From: Lasioglossum baleicum
Taxonomy: Eukaryota > Arthropoda > Insecta > Hymenoptera > Halictidae
Assembly (NCBI RefSeq): GCF_051020765.1
Contig: NC_134941.1
Coordinates: 14,384,001 to 14,448,000 of the forward strand
DNA length: 64,000 nucleotides
Direction of reading: 5' to 3'
Shown: positions 9,242-21,400 of the stretch, in pieces
Position numbering within the stretch: position 1 is the stretch's first letter
Layout: each line of letters starts with the position of its first letter
The notes under the pieces: generated by a model
The model's database searches: none
Told to the model about the DNA's origin: nothing
What the model saw: only the letters and a program-made list of their open reading frames with translations
Made by a program: the position numbers and the translations under genes

Positions 9242-11733
9242 ACGGCGCCCGCTCGATAATTTGCGAGCGTCCGGCTCCGGGTGCGAGGCGGCCGCCTAAT
9301 TACAACGCTTTAAAGAGATATTTATCCGCGATCTCCGGATGAGGTCCAAAATCTGTAGGCAGCTCGCGGCGCGTCAAACACGTCCAATCGATTTATCTCG
9401 CGAGGCGCGAACACCGCAGCCGTGTTCCCGTTAAGCAACGATTTATCAAGCCGGCCGCGTTAATGTATTCGTAAAAACGGGTGCGCAGCTGCTACTTGCT
9501 GCTGCTGTTGCTGCTATGCGAACGTGTCTTATACAATGAGCTAACATGCACGTCGGACCAACACACAGAAACACGGGAAGGGTGGCGATGATTTTTCGCG
9601 AGCGGTGCCAAACGAAAAGAAAGAAAACCGAGAGCGGGAGAGGACGAGACAAGCGGCGCGAACGACCAACGGAGATAGCGAACGGAAAAAACGAACGCGT
9701 TAACAAGCTTCGAATTAAACTCTTATATCTTGCCGAAAAAAGGGAGCAATCTCGCGGGTTGACATATTCGATTATACGTCCGAGGACGGAAATATCGCCG
9801 AGCGTAAGCTTCTTGATGAGGGAGCATGTCAAAACACCGCGTTAGGCCAATCTGTTTATGCATGTTCCACAAAAATGAGTAGGTGTAATGTAACACAGGA
9901 GAAACGTTCGAAGAATTATATAAGTTTTGAAGAATAACTCCTACGAAAGTCATTTGTTACACTAATCTACAATGTTACGCTAATCAAGATACGTTGAAAC
10001 ATCGGAAACATTTTCTTATATTGCTAAAAACAACGGAGTGTAAGTGTTAGGTGCCTCGCCCTGTGTATCAGGAGACACAGGAGATTGAAATCGCGAAGGA
10101 AAATGGCGTCGGGGATGGGAAAGCAGACAGAAAGTGCGACATCCGGTTCCGTTTCGAGGTCCCGAATCGAAGCGACGCGACGCGTTACACGCGTCGATGC
10201 GTGTTCTGGCATCGAACCCCACGTAGGATCGCGTCGTATGCTAATCAGCCGATAAATCAGCGAAGGACATCTCGGGTTGCCGATTCATTACCGAAATGGC
10301 AGCTGCCAATTGGCGCATGTGCCGATTACGAGCGCATGTGCCGGGGTGACTTTTGCCATTCGAGGACCGAGAGCCAGTTTAAATAGGAACCGAACCGATG
10401 GAAATAAGGGTACGGAAACTTTTGCGATCATCGGGCTCTCGCGCCGGGTTTTATATATGACTGTGTACATGTATTATTGTATACACATGTACATATACGC
10501 GCGGGAGAGCGCATTCGTACCGGTGATCAATGAACCGCTTCCGTGGGACGAGCACGCTAAGTGGTATCTGCTTTGCATTGCTTTGCAAGATGAATTGTGT
10601 GGACCGCTCCGGTTCGTACCACGTGCTCCACTTTCTTCCGCTCCATTGTCGTTGCCTTCTGTGTTTGCTTCCCGCGGAGAGAGAAAAGAAATATATCGAC
10701 GGTCCCCGATTTATTTATTTATTCATATGCGGGTAGTTTCCGTTCTCGGTAATTGGGTTTAACGCGCGTGTCTAGTAAATCTGTTCATTCTTGAAATCAG
10801 CTTCATGGAAAATAAAAATTGTAGGTTCTGGTATAAAATTAGAAGGCTAGAGAAAATTCCGCAGGGAAAACTCTCGGGCAGCTCGATAAGCGGCGTTGCG
10901 GATTAGGAAGTCCATTAATAAGTTTCCTGCGGATAATGATCATCGGCGAACGGGTTCTAGGCGTCGAGGCGTTAATCAGAGCTGGCTGGGGGCAAAAGGA
11001 AAAAATGGAGATTTCCCATTTCCCTGGCCGGTGGTTCAGCTGTTACATATTTCACCCGACACCGGGGCGGCGGTATCTACGGGTGTATAAATGGTCCCGT
11101 GGGGCCGTTCCGTGTGCACGCAACTAACTCGCAAAGGTGTTTTGTGCATCGCGAATGCAACGGGTGCCATCGTGCAAACAGCAACGCACACTGAGAAGAG
11201 AGTGGTATTTTCCATTTCCTTCGGCAATGGGTTATCTCCGAGCGGCTCCCGTGCGATCTCGGTTATATTCCGTGTCCCGGTCTCTGGTCTTTCCGCGGGG
11301 ATCATCTGCATATCTAAATAATCGAAACGTAGCCATGTGTCGTGGCCGCGACAAAGAGGAGAAGGACGGTTTCGAAAGGAAGAGGACGTATGGCGTGCGC
11401 GCGGGTCTCTCGTTTCGAACCCAAGCTCGAGCCGGTAGCTACTACGACGCGACGCACGGTTTCTCTCTCGCCCCTGTTTTGCATTGCAAATAACCGCCGC
11501 GCGGGTCCCCGGGGTTCCTTGAACCAGATCCGATTGGCTCAGCCAGTACCGCGAATCTAGATCTATCTCTCTCTCAAAGGTGGACCTTTAATCCCGCGGA
11601 GCCCCGCTTCATTGATTGCCGATTGAAAATACACGTCAACCCCTTCGGCCGTCTACGCCCCCTTCGCAAAAACTCGGTTCGCCATTTTATTACGCCCTTC
11701 GATATCTCCGCGATTTTTACCAGATTGTTTAGA
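9242..11733. other. Unannotated stretch, no gene seen
   Basis: Contains a short CTG/TTG run (about 9490-9516), a small TGTACATGT...ACATGTACA palindrome near 10465-10494 and otherwise unique, CpG-containing DNA. The longest frame (10277-10762, 161 codons) has no recognisable domain. Confidence 0.5.
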
Positions 11734-11776
11734 ACCCTCTGCACTCGAGTGGCGACTCCGAGGCGCCACTATAAAT
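11734..11776. mobile_element. Fragment of the CCCTTTGCAC (piggyBac-like) MITE end
   Basis: The string CCCTCTGCACTCGAGTGGC followed by GACTCCGAGGCGCCACTA resembles the right terminus of the element at 52410-52594, whose reverse complement begins CCCTTAGCACTCGAGTGGC. GTGGCG...CGCCAC forms a short hairpin. The flank is not TTAA on the visible side, and the sequence after 11776 does not continue the family, so this is at most one decayed end. Confidence 0.45.
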
Positions 11777-14349
11777 ATAAAATTATAATATAAATACATA
11801 AAAGAAATAATATAAATGGTTTAATTTAGTTTTTTCGTCTGAAAAAACTCGACTCAACTTCACTTCTGTTAAATATTCATTGGCCCCTCAAATAAAAGAG
11901 CTCGGTCCTCAAATACCCGAAAATTGAAATCGTCAGAGCAACGCGCGATAAAATGGTCGAGCTTTCCTCTCTTTGGACGAACATCGTTCATACGCGCAAG
12001 GGGTAGCAATCCCTACCACACCTCCTAAAAGCGAAGGGAACTCATTGTTGGCCAAGAATTTGCATGTCGACGCACTTTTCGACGCGTGTTCACGGAAGGG
12101 GTGGTCCCTTGGTCTAAGCTGCCCCTACTACCACTAGGATGCTCATTTTTTTTCGGGCATATGCGTGCCCTATTCTACTGTAGATCGTACGGGGTTCCAA
12201 TGGCGGGTGTCATCGACACCAACCTCTACCCCGGCCTCGAGAGCGATTTTCTTAGTGATTTATCATCCCCTATCCCGTGGCTACTTTGCATACTGAGCGT
12301 GGCCCTCTCTTGCTCCCTTTCGCCGACTCGAATCAATTTTTATCTCATTACTCCGAGAAATTTTTTTGCCTGCGACATACAAACATTTTTACCCGGTAAA
12401 AAAATACAGGCCTTGTATTTTACAATTTTTATTCCGCATAATTGATGATGAGGGTACCATAATATGAATGAGTGTTTCATCCAATAAACGTTTCATCCTC
12501 GTTTCAGTTCACGTAAAACATAATTGTCTATTATTCTCGGTGGCTATGTATTTTCACAATGAATTCAATAATCTCTTATAAATTCCGCCTCGCGAAAGAA
12601 ACAATAACGAACACAGCCCGTAATCGTTTGCATGCTAAAAAATTAGGCCGTCAGAAAACAATCAATGCAACGCGAGCCTCGACTGCTGCGTTCAAAAAAA
12701 AGAGCGAACAATCTTCTCTAACACCGGCATAAAGGATCTAACCGTACCTACGGCGCATAAATTATTCGATCGATTACCGGTCGACTAAAATCCAGTTTGC
12801 AGCAACAAAGTTATCAGCCGTTTTCGCCTAAAGTGGCACAATTTGCGAGGCATGCAAAACGTCCAGTACGATCAATTGAAAAAAGCGGTTCGATCTCGAG
12901 CTAAGAATATCGGCGTGCATCCTGCTCTATTCCCGCATGGAGGCGTTGAAATCACCGAGCGCGTAGCGGGTTCGTCTTCCCGTAAAAAGAGTTAACCTCG
13001 TCACCGAGCCGAGATTTCTTCAATTAATGGCCGGAAGATAGCTCCGGCTACAATGTAGCAAATCTAGCGGAATTGTCGCAACGGAGTCTGGTGTCGTCGG
13101 TTTCAGCGCTTTGACAATTAAAACGCGTTTATTGCGGTAATTCGCTAATCACCGGGTAAAATAAACGGGCGGCCGGGTATATCGTCGGGACGAGATACCG
13201 CTATAATTACATAAGTGAGGAAGACCAGAGGCCTGCAGGGTTTCTGTGTCTCTCCTCTCGTTTCACTCGTTTTTTCTTCTGTTCCGTGTTGATCCTACTC
13301 GGGGTCCCTTTAGTGGCCTGTGGCGAGAGAGCCACACGATTTTCTCCTACCCCTTTTTCTATCCTTTTTTCGCCGGATTCGTCTTCGCCCGGCGTGTCGA
13401 CTGTCCCGATTATCGATCGACCACCTTGACGACGGCTCGGGAATTAATTGGGACGACCTCGTTAGCGGCGGATATCGGCGACCATCGAAAAAGAAATCGA
13501 GGGTTTTCGTTTGCACCCGTATAAAAAATCCTGCTCTTTTATTTAGCCAGGTAGAGGAACCCGGTGCGCGCAAGAAACGCAGCTGCTCGAATCAATTTTT
13601 ATCGAGCAACTCCTCGGCCAGCTTTGTCTACGCGAACCTCCTCGGGAAAGACCCTCAACCGTGCTGAATATTCCTCTTAACGTCACGGTCCCCGAAATAT
13701 TCTTTATTCGAAGCAGTAATCGTATAAAGAGATTGTGGAAAATTTATGAATGAAGGAAACAGGGTAAAAACAGGAATTTTCGAGTACGCATTTGTTCGAT
13801 TCGTATCGCGCATGCGCACTGGTAAATTGGTATTCCCGGTTCGCGTCGACCTCGCAAAAACGTGCCACGCTGAAACAAACGAAGAAAGGGTACGGAGGCC
13901 GGAGAATAGAGTTGTAAAGCGAACGACGAGTAGCTGCCAGTTTTTCCGAACGTGTTTCCTCCGCGGACTCGTGCAGCGACGTGTAGATCGCCTCGGATGC
14001 ACACATTGCACACACGGAACGCACACACGGCTCTCTCTCTCTCTCGAACCGCCCCGACGACACCGCGCCAGCTCTCCAACAGATAGCGAACCGCTCCCCG
14101 AGGTTTTATCACGTGGCAAAACATTCGCGGGATCTTCGACGAATCTGGTATTCCTTAATGATTTGCCAATTTTGGCCTGGCGAGGAATTTGAATAATTGC
14201 TCATGGAGATTCCCCATAAAACGCACCGACCCCTCAATGATACCGATCATGCGCCCTTATGCAGATATTCAATTTTATGAGATATTTTGTGGAAATTTTT
14301 ATTAGGTAGTTATTGACATCTTCTAGGTTTCTGCATTTTTTTTTTTTAT
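11777..14349. other. Unannotated stretch, no gene seen
   Basis: An AT-rich patch (11765-11830) is followed by mixed DNA. A short (CT)n run lies at about 14030-14045. Overlapping frames on both strands at 13655-14192 look tempting in length (up to 154 codons), but neither strand gives a known domain. Confidence 0.5.
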
Positions 14350-14750
14350 TAATGTTCCTCGGTTTTAAAAAGTTCCAAAAAATTCAAGAATACTCCCCAA
14401 CGTTTCTAGAACATCCTCCAATAATTTTTATTGCTCCACGTTCCTTAGAGAACCAAGAACTAAATCAGGAATCAGCCCTTATTAAACCCTCTATTTACAA
14501 TCTCATTTGTGCCTGTATACCGGATCATCTAGATTTGTGTAATTTTTTAAATTATGTTCCTCGGTTTTAAAAAATTCCAAAAAATTCATGAGTACTCCTC
14601 AGCGTTTCTAGAACATCCTCCAATAATTTTTATTGCCCAAGTTCCCTAGAGAACCAAGAATTAAATCAGGAATTAGCCCTCCGTATTAACCCTCCACTTA
14701 CACTCTCATATTTTGCCGATGCTTGTATCGCTCAGTGGTTCCCTGATTAG
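14350..14750. repeat. Direct duplication, about 202-bp unit, 2 copies
   Basis: ATGTTCCTCGGTTTTAAAAA begins at 14352 and again at 14554. Both copies continue with TTCCAAAAAATTCA, GTTTCTAGAACATCCTCC, AATAATTTTTATTGC, TAGAGAACCAAGAA and AAATCAGGAAT, then a TATTAAACCCTC / TATTAACCCTC ending. Similarity is high through the first 150 bp and fades afterwards. The frame at 14313-14570 is just the first copy read through. Confidence 0.88.
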
Positions 14751-15660
14751 TTCGGACGAAGTAGGTCCTAAATTACTTGTAGGAGATCCCGGGTTCCTCG
14801 CGTGTTCAAGAATGAAGGGACGTGTTCGTGAAAACAGAGGCGATCTCGTATGCACGAGGCGTTCCAGGTTAGCGCGTGTCCCCTCGCGTTCGCGCTTCCA
14901 ACTCGGCCGTGTGCACGCGTGTCTCTCCTCTCTCTTTCTCTATCTTCTCTGTTCTCGACGCACACGCTCGAGAAACACGGGACAGGAAGAACCGGGATAC
15001 ACGGGGCCCCGTGTCCGCGCGACGATAGATCGCTGCAAGCTCATCGGGAAAAACTGGCAGCTCTACGACTCTATCCCGCCTTTGGTTTCATTCCCACGAG
15101 GCGCCTCGAGGCACACACGCACGTACACCGAGAGAAACGCACCGAGAATTCCCTTGGGAAAAACTCGATGGACTTTTATGAAATATGGATGGCCGATTCC
15201 ACCGCGAGATGATTTAGGAACTTCGAAGATCTCGCCGGTACTCGCGAATTGCCTGGGTCGCAAACCTGATGGAATTAACCCTTCGAGGTCCTTCTGTTCT
15301 CAGGTGTTGAAACAGAGAATCTGTTCTCATAATTTTTCAAGGTCATCTTCCACTTTTTAGCTAGTTTCTATTTGTTAGAGGATTTAAAGACGAATTCGAT
15401 AAGTACCGTAACATAAAGAAAATTGCAAAAAATTGTAAAAAATTGCTTTTTTAATTTTTTTTACAAAAAATTTGTTATAATTACGTGAAAGCCCTCTTGA
15501 AACCATGCTATACCTGGTACAAACATTTTCGATCGGACTGCTAATGACACACTGATATCTACTGGTCACGATTCATGGTTCACCCTGTAGAATTTGATTC
15601 TGTTTCAGAAAGAGGGGTGGAATAAGTATGATTCCGGGAAAGAGGACGATAAATAAGATC
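14751..15660. other. Unannotated stretch with possible transposon terminus, no gene seen
   Basis: A 215-codon frame (14713-15360) spans CpG-rich DNA but shows no domain. From about 15400 to 15590 the DNA is AT-rich and ends in GGTTCACCCTGTAG (15577-15590), whose complement CTACAGGGTGAACC resembles the termini of several insect DNA repeats. No matching opposite end was found, so I do not call an element. Confidence 0.45.
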
Positions 15661-15890
15661 GGTGGTCTGTTGGCAGGTCAGCTCGACCGATTGGTTCAGT
15701 TCGCGAGCGATTGGCGTGCGTGGCGGGCACGCGACCGCGTGGCCAGGCTTCATTCACCGGGATAGAAACGCGGTTGGCGTCGTTCGTGCGGAACTGCTTC
15801 CGATTTCCGTGATCCTTGCCGAAGAAAACGGGTCTGCGTGGGTTCGACCGATGCGACCGATCTAGCCGCCGGCAGCGCCGCGACGCCATG
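15661..15890 (+). promoter_or_regulatory. Candidate promoter and short first exon ending in ATG|GTAAGC
   Basis: A GC-rich block of about 230 bp contains TCAGTT at 15696-15701, which matches the arthropod initiator TCAKTY (A+1 would be 15698). It ends CGCGACGCCATG directly followed by GTAAGCG (15891 onward), a consensus 5' splice site. The resulting leader of about 190 nt would carry only the start codon on the first exon, an arrangement known in animal genes. No TATA box is visible, and the downstream promoter position is a poor match. No acceptor exon can be assigned in this window. All of this rests on motif matches, so chance occurrence is a serious alternative. Confidence 0.35.
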
Positions 15891-16061
15891 GTAAGCGAAA
15901 TATTCTCGAATAGACTGCACCTCCGTTCTAACTTCGTTCCGCGAGCTATTGTTACCTAGTTACGGTGCTTTCCATCTGAGATGATCAGTCCGGGGTCGGT
16001 GACCTCTGGAACCTTCGCTTGCTGTTCGCAGCTGTGCATGTAATTGTGCACGATTTTTCTG

Positions 16062-16670
16062 TAGCTTCTTCTAGAGAAGTTGCTGACGAGTTGCCAGACG
16101 ATAGATTTCATTAACGAATTATTGCTTGATTTTAGAAGCTGTTCATTATTTTAGAATTTTAGCAGAAGGATTAATCGTTGACCGTCTTAGGCGAAAATTT
16201 CGAGGTTGCTTCTCCTCAAGAAGTTACAGACGAGTTGCCAGGCAATTGATTTGATTAACGAATTATTGATTGATTTTAGAAGCTGTTCATTATTTTAGAA
16301 TTTTAGCAGAAGAGTTGATCATTGACCATCTCAGGCGAAAATTTCGAAGATCTATAAAGCTTGCTTCTCCTAAAGAAGTTGCAGACGAGTTGCCAGGCAA
16401 TTGATTTGATTAAAGAATTATTGATTGATGTTAGAAGCTGTTCATTATTTTAGAGTTTTAGCAGAAGAGTTGATTATTGACCATCTTAGGCGAAAATTTC
16501 GAAGATTTATAAAGCTTGCTTCTCCTAAAAAAGTTGCAGACGAGGTGCCAGGCAATTGATTTGATTAAAGTATTATTGATTGACGTTAGAAACTGATCAT
16601 TATTTTAGAATTTTAGCAGAAGAATTAATCGTTGACCGTCTTAGACGAAAATTTCGAAGATTTCGGAAAG
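16062..16670. repeat. Tandem repeat, 144/155-bp unit, 4 copies
   Basis: GACGAG marks the units at 16085, 16229, 16384 and 16539, giving spacings of 144, 155 and 155 bp. Each unit contains TTGCCAG, GATTTNATTAA, TTAGAAGCTGTTCATTATTT (A>G and T>A variants), TTAGCAGAAG and GGCGAAAATTTCGA. The first unit lacks an 11-bp AGATCTATAAAG-type segment found in the later ones, which accounts for its shorter spacing. It is AT-rich and has no conserved frame. Confidence 0.92.
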
Positions 16671-19062
16671 ATCGAGGGAAGATATCGATCAGGCTTCCCC
16701 GCGATCCGCTCCAGCGGCCAATCGGCGAGCCCAGCTGACCTTTCCAATGATCTGATAATATTCCAGAGCGAACTCGGTAGTCCGGTTGCTATCGCGTGGG
16801 TGGTTCGCGTTGCGTTCCCGGCTCTTATCGCGGACTGAATCGAACGCGAATTACACGGGTTATTGAGTGATCTTTAAAAATGAACGCCGCAGGATTGGTT
16901 CCCGATCGGTGTCCTTGCTAGTTGCCCGATAACACGACCGCAGAGCGTCGTTTTAGAGGTCGGGGTTTCTGTATTAGTAGAATCCTATAAATCTGCTTTC
17001 CAATTCCTAGAACCTAATTTATAGTCTAAGAATCGTTAGCACGCACTCGAGACGCGGACGATAACGTGCCGTCATTAAATTCAGAAATAGAGTGAAAACC
17101 GCTAGATCCAACTGTTGATAACTTTCACCGCGGAGTGGAAAGCGATTAAATAATAACGGGTCCGTCGATTCTTTCGAGCTACGAATCGATGCATTCGAAT
17201 CAATTCTGAGGTTACATTTTTATTTCGAAATTATTTCCTGCCGGGAGAACGAAAATCGTTTCACAATTGCGTGAGTCGTTTCAGAAATCGTTCGGTTCAG
17301 AAGCGCATCGGATAGTAAACGGCTTTATCGGTCGGAAAGTTATTAACAAGCGTGTTAGTCGCTCGGGAAACGACGATGTACAGATAAACGCACACACTCG
17401 GTCGCTCTAATAGCCTCTCCGTAGGCGAATTAAGTTTCCACGGCGCGGCGCTTTGGCTGCCGATTAGATAGACGTGCAATTACTTACTCGCGGAATCTCG
17501 GGAAAAATCGCTCGCTTTATCTGCCACTGAACGTCGATGGATCGATATAATTCCCGGCTGGATTCCGTTTCTTAAGTGGATAATCTGTTGCTATCGAATC
17601 GATCTCGATTTACCGTCTTGCGGGGAGATATGCACGGTGGTTTCTTGTCTTCGAGGAGTCCTGGAAGCTGAACGATTTACACCCCTCCAATCAATTATCC
17701 TCGAGTTTCTGCTTGGACCTTTTCTGGTCCTTCTTAGTGGAAAAACTTTAATCCTTTTCGTCTGTATTCTATAAATTGCACAATGTAAAAAACGTCTTGA
17801 TTTTCGAATTAAAATTGCTTCGAGTCCAAAGGGTTTAAAGGTTTTCGGGCATTTTCAACCTCTGTGGGACTTTTCCGCAACTGCAGAGGATCGCGCGCGA
17901 TCCGAAGTGTTCGATGAAGCTGTTTCGCTCTCGACGAAGGAAAGACCGACCGCCGATGAAGCGGATAACCCCGTAGCTGTTAAAATCTGCTGAAACGCGC
18001 CCATTAATTCCGCTTTACGGGTTGTGTCCGAGGGCGCGGGCCGCCGCGAGCCGTAAATAAGTCACGGCGATCCGATCGAAACGATAGAAAATCACGGCAC
18101 GTCTCGTATGACACACATGTTGCAACCGATGGAATGCAGCCTATCATACTCTATCAGTCGCGCGTGCCCCGCCGTTTCTTTTGTGGAAATCGACGTCGAA
18201 ACTGCCGCGACCACGGCACGGTGGTTGTGTCTAGACGAAGCTGGGCGGTGGAGGGAAGGTTTGCGAAAAACCGTGACCTTTTTCGGCGAATGCAGGCCGC
18301 GCGACACGATCGCGACGCGATTTCATGGGACAAATTGCAACTGGTTGAAATTGAATACCGAGTGGCTCTCTCATAGATTGGCTGCAGGGGACGATTATGC
18401 AATCGGCCGAGGTTGATGCAAAGCTTCTCTCCGATTTCTTCATTAAACTGTCGGAACTCCATCGATTTTCCAATAAAAAGTCCCACAATCCGAAAGAAAA
18501 CAAACATCGAAAAATTTGTAAAAAATCTCGCAGTCTAAGAGGAAAATATAAATCGTGAAAAATATAAAAACTGTAGAACATATCCTGCGGTGTTAATGAC
18601 TCCCGAAGATGGAGGATGATTCGTAGGTTTCGCTGATTCGATTTAATTCCTGTAAAGTGGAACGGTTCGCTATCCAGAGCAAGAAACTCGCCGGAGCTGA
18701 ACTTTCCCTCTAATCTGATATTACCCGTGATCCTTAGCGGTCTCGGAGTCGTCGAATTTGTCGCCCAAGCGCGGCGATCGCGCGACCAAGATAAATCGTT
18801 GCGAAACGAGCCTGTTGTTAAATAGTTTAGCGTCGTTGTTGGCACAATAACGGATGGCCGGTGCATTTCGCAAGAATGACTCGTTGCTGTCGTAAATTCT
18901 GTTTGAAAAATAACTCGTTCCTCGGCGACGATCCGCTACGGGAAAACACGGCTCATAGATTAACTCTTTCGGTCAACTATTTCGATAAATATTTATGAGA
19001 CAACCGGAGCGTCTTCGGTGGCAGTAAACGACGCGTTTCCTATCCGATCGATACCGGTTCGC
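16671..19062. other. Unannotated stretch, no gene seen
   Basis: TCGA-rich DNA. AAAAATCTCGCAGTCTAAG near 18520-18538 resembles the right terminus of the hAT-like MITE family, but no left terminus or duplication accompanies it. Frames such as 18231-18866 (211 codons, minus) overlap open frames on the opposite strand and show no domain. Confidence 0.5.
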
Positions 19063-19634
19063 TCGATATTTCTGTTAGTAAACATTCTGCTCAATCTCAA
19101 ACGCTGGGTTATCGGAGCCTCGACAATCGGCGGGTAATTCAATTTTTTAAACGACAGTGCCTTCACCAAAGTCTATGTTATTTTCCAGTATCAATTTTTA
19201 ATCGTTTTCCGCGCGGTAGAAATAATTGATTTCGAACAATTCGCGCAAGGGTTCGATATTTGTGTCAGGAAACATTTTGCATGATTTCAAACGCTGGGGT
19301 ATTGGAGCCCCGACACTCGGCGGGTAATTCAATTTTTTAAACGACAGTTCCTTCGCCAAAGTGTACGTTATGTTCCAGTATCAATTTTTAATCATTTTCC
19401 GCGCGGTAGAAATAATTGATTTCGAACAATTCGCGCGCAAGGGTTCGATATTTGTGTTGGTAAAAATTTTCCATGATTTCAAACGCTGGGATATTGGAGC
19501 CCCGACACTCGGCGGGTAATTCAATTTTTTAAACGACAGTGCCGTCACCAAAGTTTATGTTATTTTCCGGTATCAACTTTTAATCGTGTTCCGCGCGGTA
19601 GAAGTAATTGATTTCGAACGATTCGGGCGCGAGG
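19063..19634. repeat. Tandem repeat, 190/192-bp unit, 3 copies
   Basis: Units begin at the TCGATATTT strings at 19063, 19253 and 19445. Shared blocks are AACGCTGGG, CTCGGCGGGTAATTCAATTT, TTTAAACGACAGT, CCAGTATCAATTTTTAATC (CCGG and CAACTTT variants in copy three), CCGCGCGGTAGAA and ATTGATTTCGAAC. Copies two and three are closer to each other in the CGACACTCGG block. I see no coding frame, and this does not resemble a known satellite that I can name. Confidence 0.92.
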
Positions 19635-20937
19635 GTGGAGCGGCCGGCAACAATAGGCTTCGCCGAAGAATGTAGACCGGCGACAGAAAAAAATGATTCC
19701 AAAGAGTGTCACGCGTCTAGAAACACCGTGTTACGTCAGTGATCGGGCAATCTCGTAGAAACCAACGCGGCGTGTCCCGGTCGTAGAAAGAATTCACGCC
19801 GCGTGGAAACAGTGGTGTCTGTCTCGCTTTCCTAACGAGAAGCCTGGCGGGACACCAGATAACAGACACACAATATTTCCCGATATAAGTCGTCCATGAT
19901 AATGCGGCCATTACCATTCTCGTTCAACTATGAACCGCGTATTTCTGCGCATATAACGAGTTTTTATTGTCTCGTTCTTGCCCGCGTTAGCCCGCGAGAC
20001 ATAATGCTCTCTGGGACCCGGGGACGATTGCGACACCAACCTCTACACCGTGCTCGCTCCACCACTCGCAGCTTTCATGGACGACAAAAGAAATTTATGA
20101 TCGGCACGTTTTAAACACTGCCTACCTATCCGGAGAGCGGATTTTCCATACGTCACGGTCACGACGTGTCGATTTTTCCCGTAGCGCCACCAACTTTTCT
20201 ATGTCGGATACGTCCGCGAGTGACTCGCGCTACATTTCGATAAATCATGCAACGTCCACGCGTTTTCACCTCCGCCATCGTTCCGCGACTTTGATAATGT
20301 CTGTTACCGTGTGGCTTAACTGTTCCTGGCACCTTTATGCCGTGGGCGAGGATTTAATTGGACTCGATCGAAATCCACCCCGTTCTTCGAAATTCATTTT
20401 ACAATGAAATAAAATACAGGTACTCTGGAGATCGCTAGAAATATTTCTTTTTATATTTGCAACATTAAAACACATTCATTACGGCGCGCCGGATAAGAGA
20501 GACATTTTTTTCGGGACACCAGTGTCGAGATACTTATGGCATCGGTGTTCTACTAATTCCATTAATTCGTCCGATCACGCGTCGTAAGTCACGAAGGAAT
20601 CCTCGGACACGCGTTTCCACGTGGCCCGTGCCACCCATGGCACCCGTGGAATCACCACCACCGTAGACGGTAATCTTAAATATCACTAATTCACTAAATC
20701 ACCGTTTACCAGGGTCTAATCTGATGCACGGCCGGCCGTGGTCGCATCAATTTCATTAACCACGCGCCATCGAGAGAAAATCGGGAGTCGTAAATTAAAA
20801 AGCAGTCTCGGGATCAGTCCGCCGCGCTGCGCCGTGCCGGTAGCTCGTCGACCCTTAAGCCTCGTCCCCACCTGCCGGAATTACGTCCGAGCTCTGCTAC
20901 CTTGTTTAACCTGTTCCGAGAACACCTTCGGACCAGT
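19635..20937. other. Unannotated stretch, no gene seen
   Basis: Mixed DNA with short GC-rich palindromic strings such as CCCGTGCCACCCATGGCACC near 20625. I see no convincing exon or RNA gene. Confidence 0.5.
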
Positions 20938-21400
20938 CACATCGTTCATTTCATCGTTCGATCGATGTTTTCTGCTTGGTTCTTGCAAATTCATTTTCGG
21001 AAAAAGAATTAGCATCATCCATTAACGTACCGCTTCGTCCCTGACAGCTTCGCACAAGAAAAATAAATTTGTTTGCACTAGAAGCAGGTAAATAATTTAA
21101 AAATTGTCTGTTGATGCAGCCACTGCAGTCACATCGTTGATTTTAATCGATGTTTTCTGCTAGGTTCGTGCAAATTCATTTTCACAAACTCCTTTGTCAC
21201 GAATAATTTTTCAAAACAAAAATTGTAGGATTTTTAGGTCAGGAAAAGAATCATCCCTTAACGTACAGCTTCATCCCTGACACCTTTCCTGTAAGAAAAA
21301 CAAATTTGTTTGACCTTTCAGCAGGTAAATAATTTTAACATTTTATAAAATCGTCAGAAAACGAATCTGAATGATTGAAATTGTCTATTGATGCAGCAAC
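20938..21400. repeat. Direct duplication, about 192-bp offset, 2 copies
   Basis: CACATCGTT...ATCGATGTTTTCTGCT, then GTTC(T/G)TGCAAATTCATTTTC, occurs from 20938 and again from 21130. Both copies continue with TTAACGTAC, GCTTC(G/A)TCCCTGACA, AAATTTGTTTG, AGCAGGTAAATAATTT and ATTGTCTNTTGATGCAGC. The second copy carries an extra AT-rich segment of about 57 bp (roughly 21185-21241) absent from the first. Confidence 0.85.

Noticed and set aside
15577..15598. A miR-10-like sequence (ACCCTGTAGAATTTG)
   Set aside because: It shares only the first ten or so bases with the miR-10 mature sequence that I remember, and I see no complementary arm to form a precursor hairpin.
18376..18538. A hAT-like MITE between a TAGATTGGCTGCAGG string and AAAATCTCGCAGTCTA
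   Set aside because: Only the right string resembles the family terminus; the left match needs several gaps and no 8-bp duplication flanks the pair.
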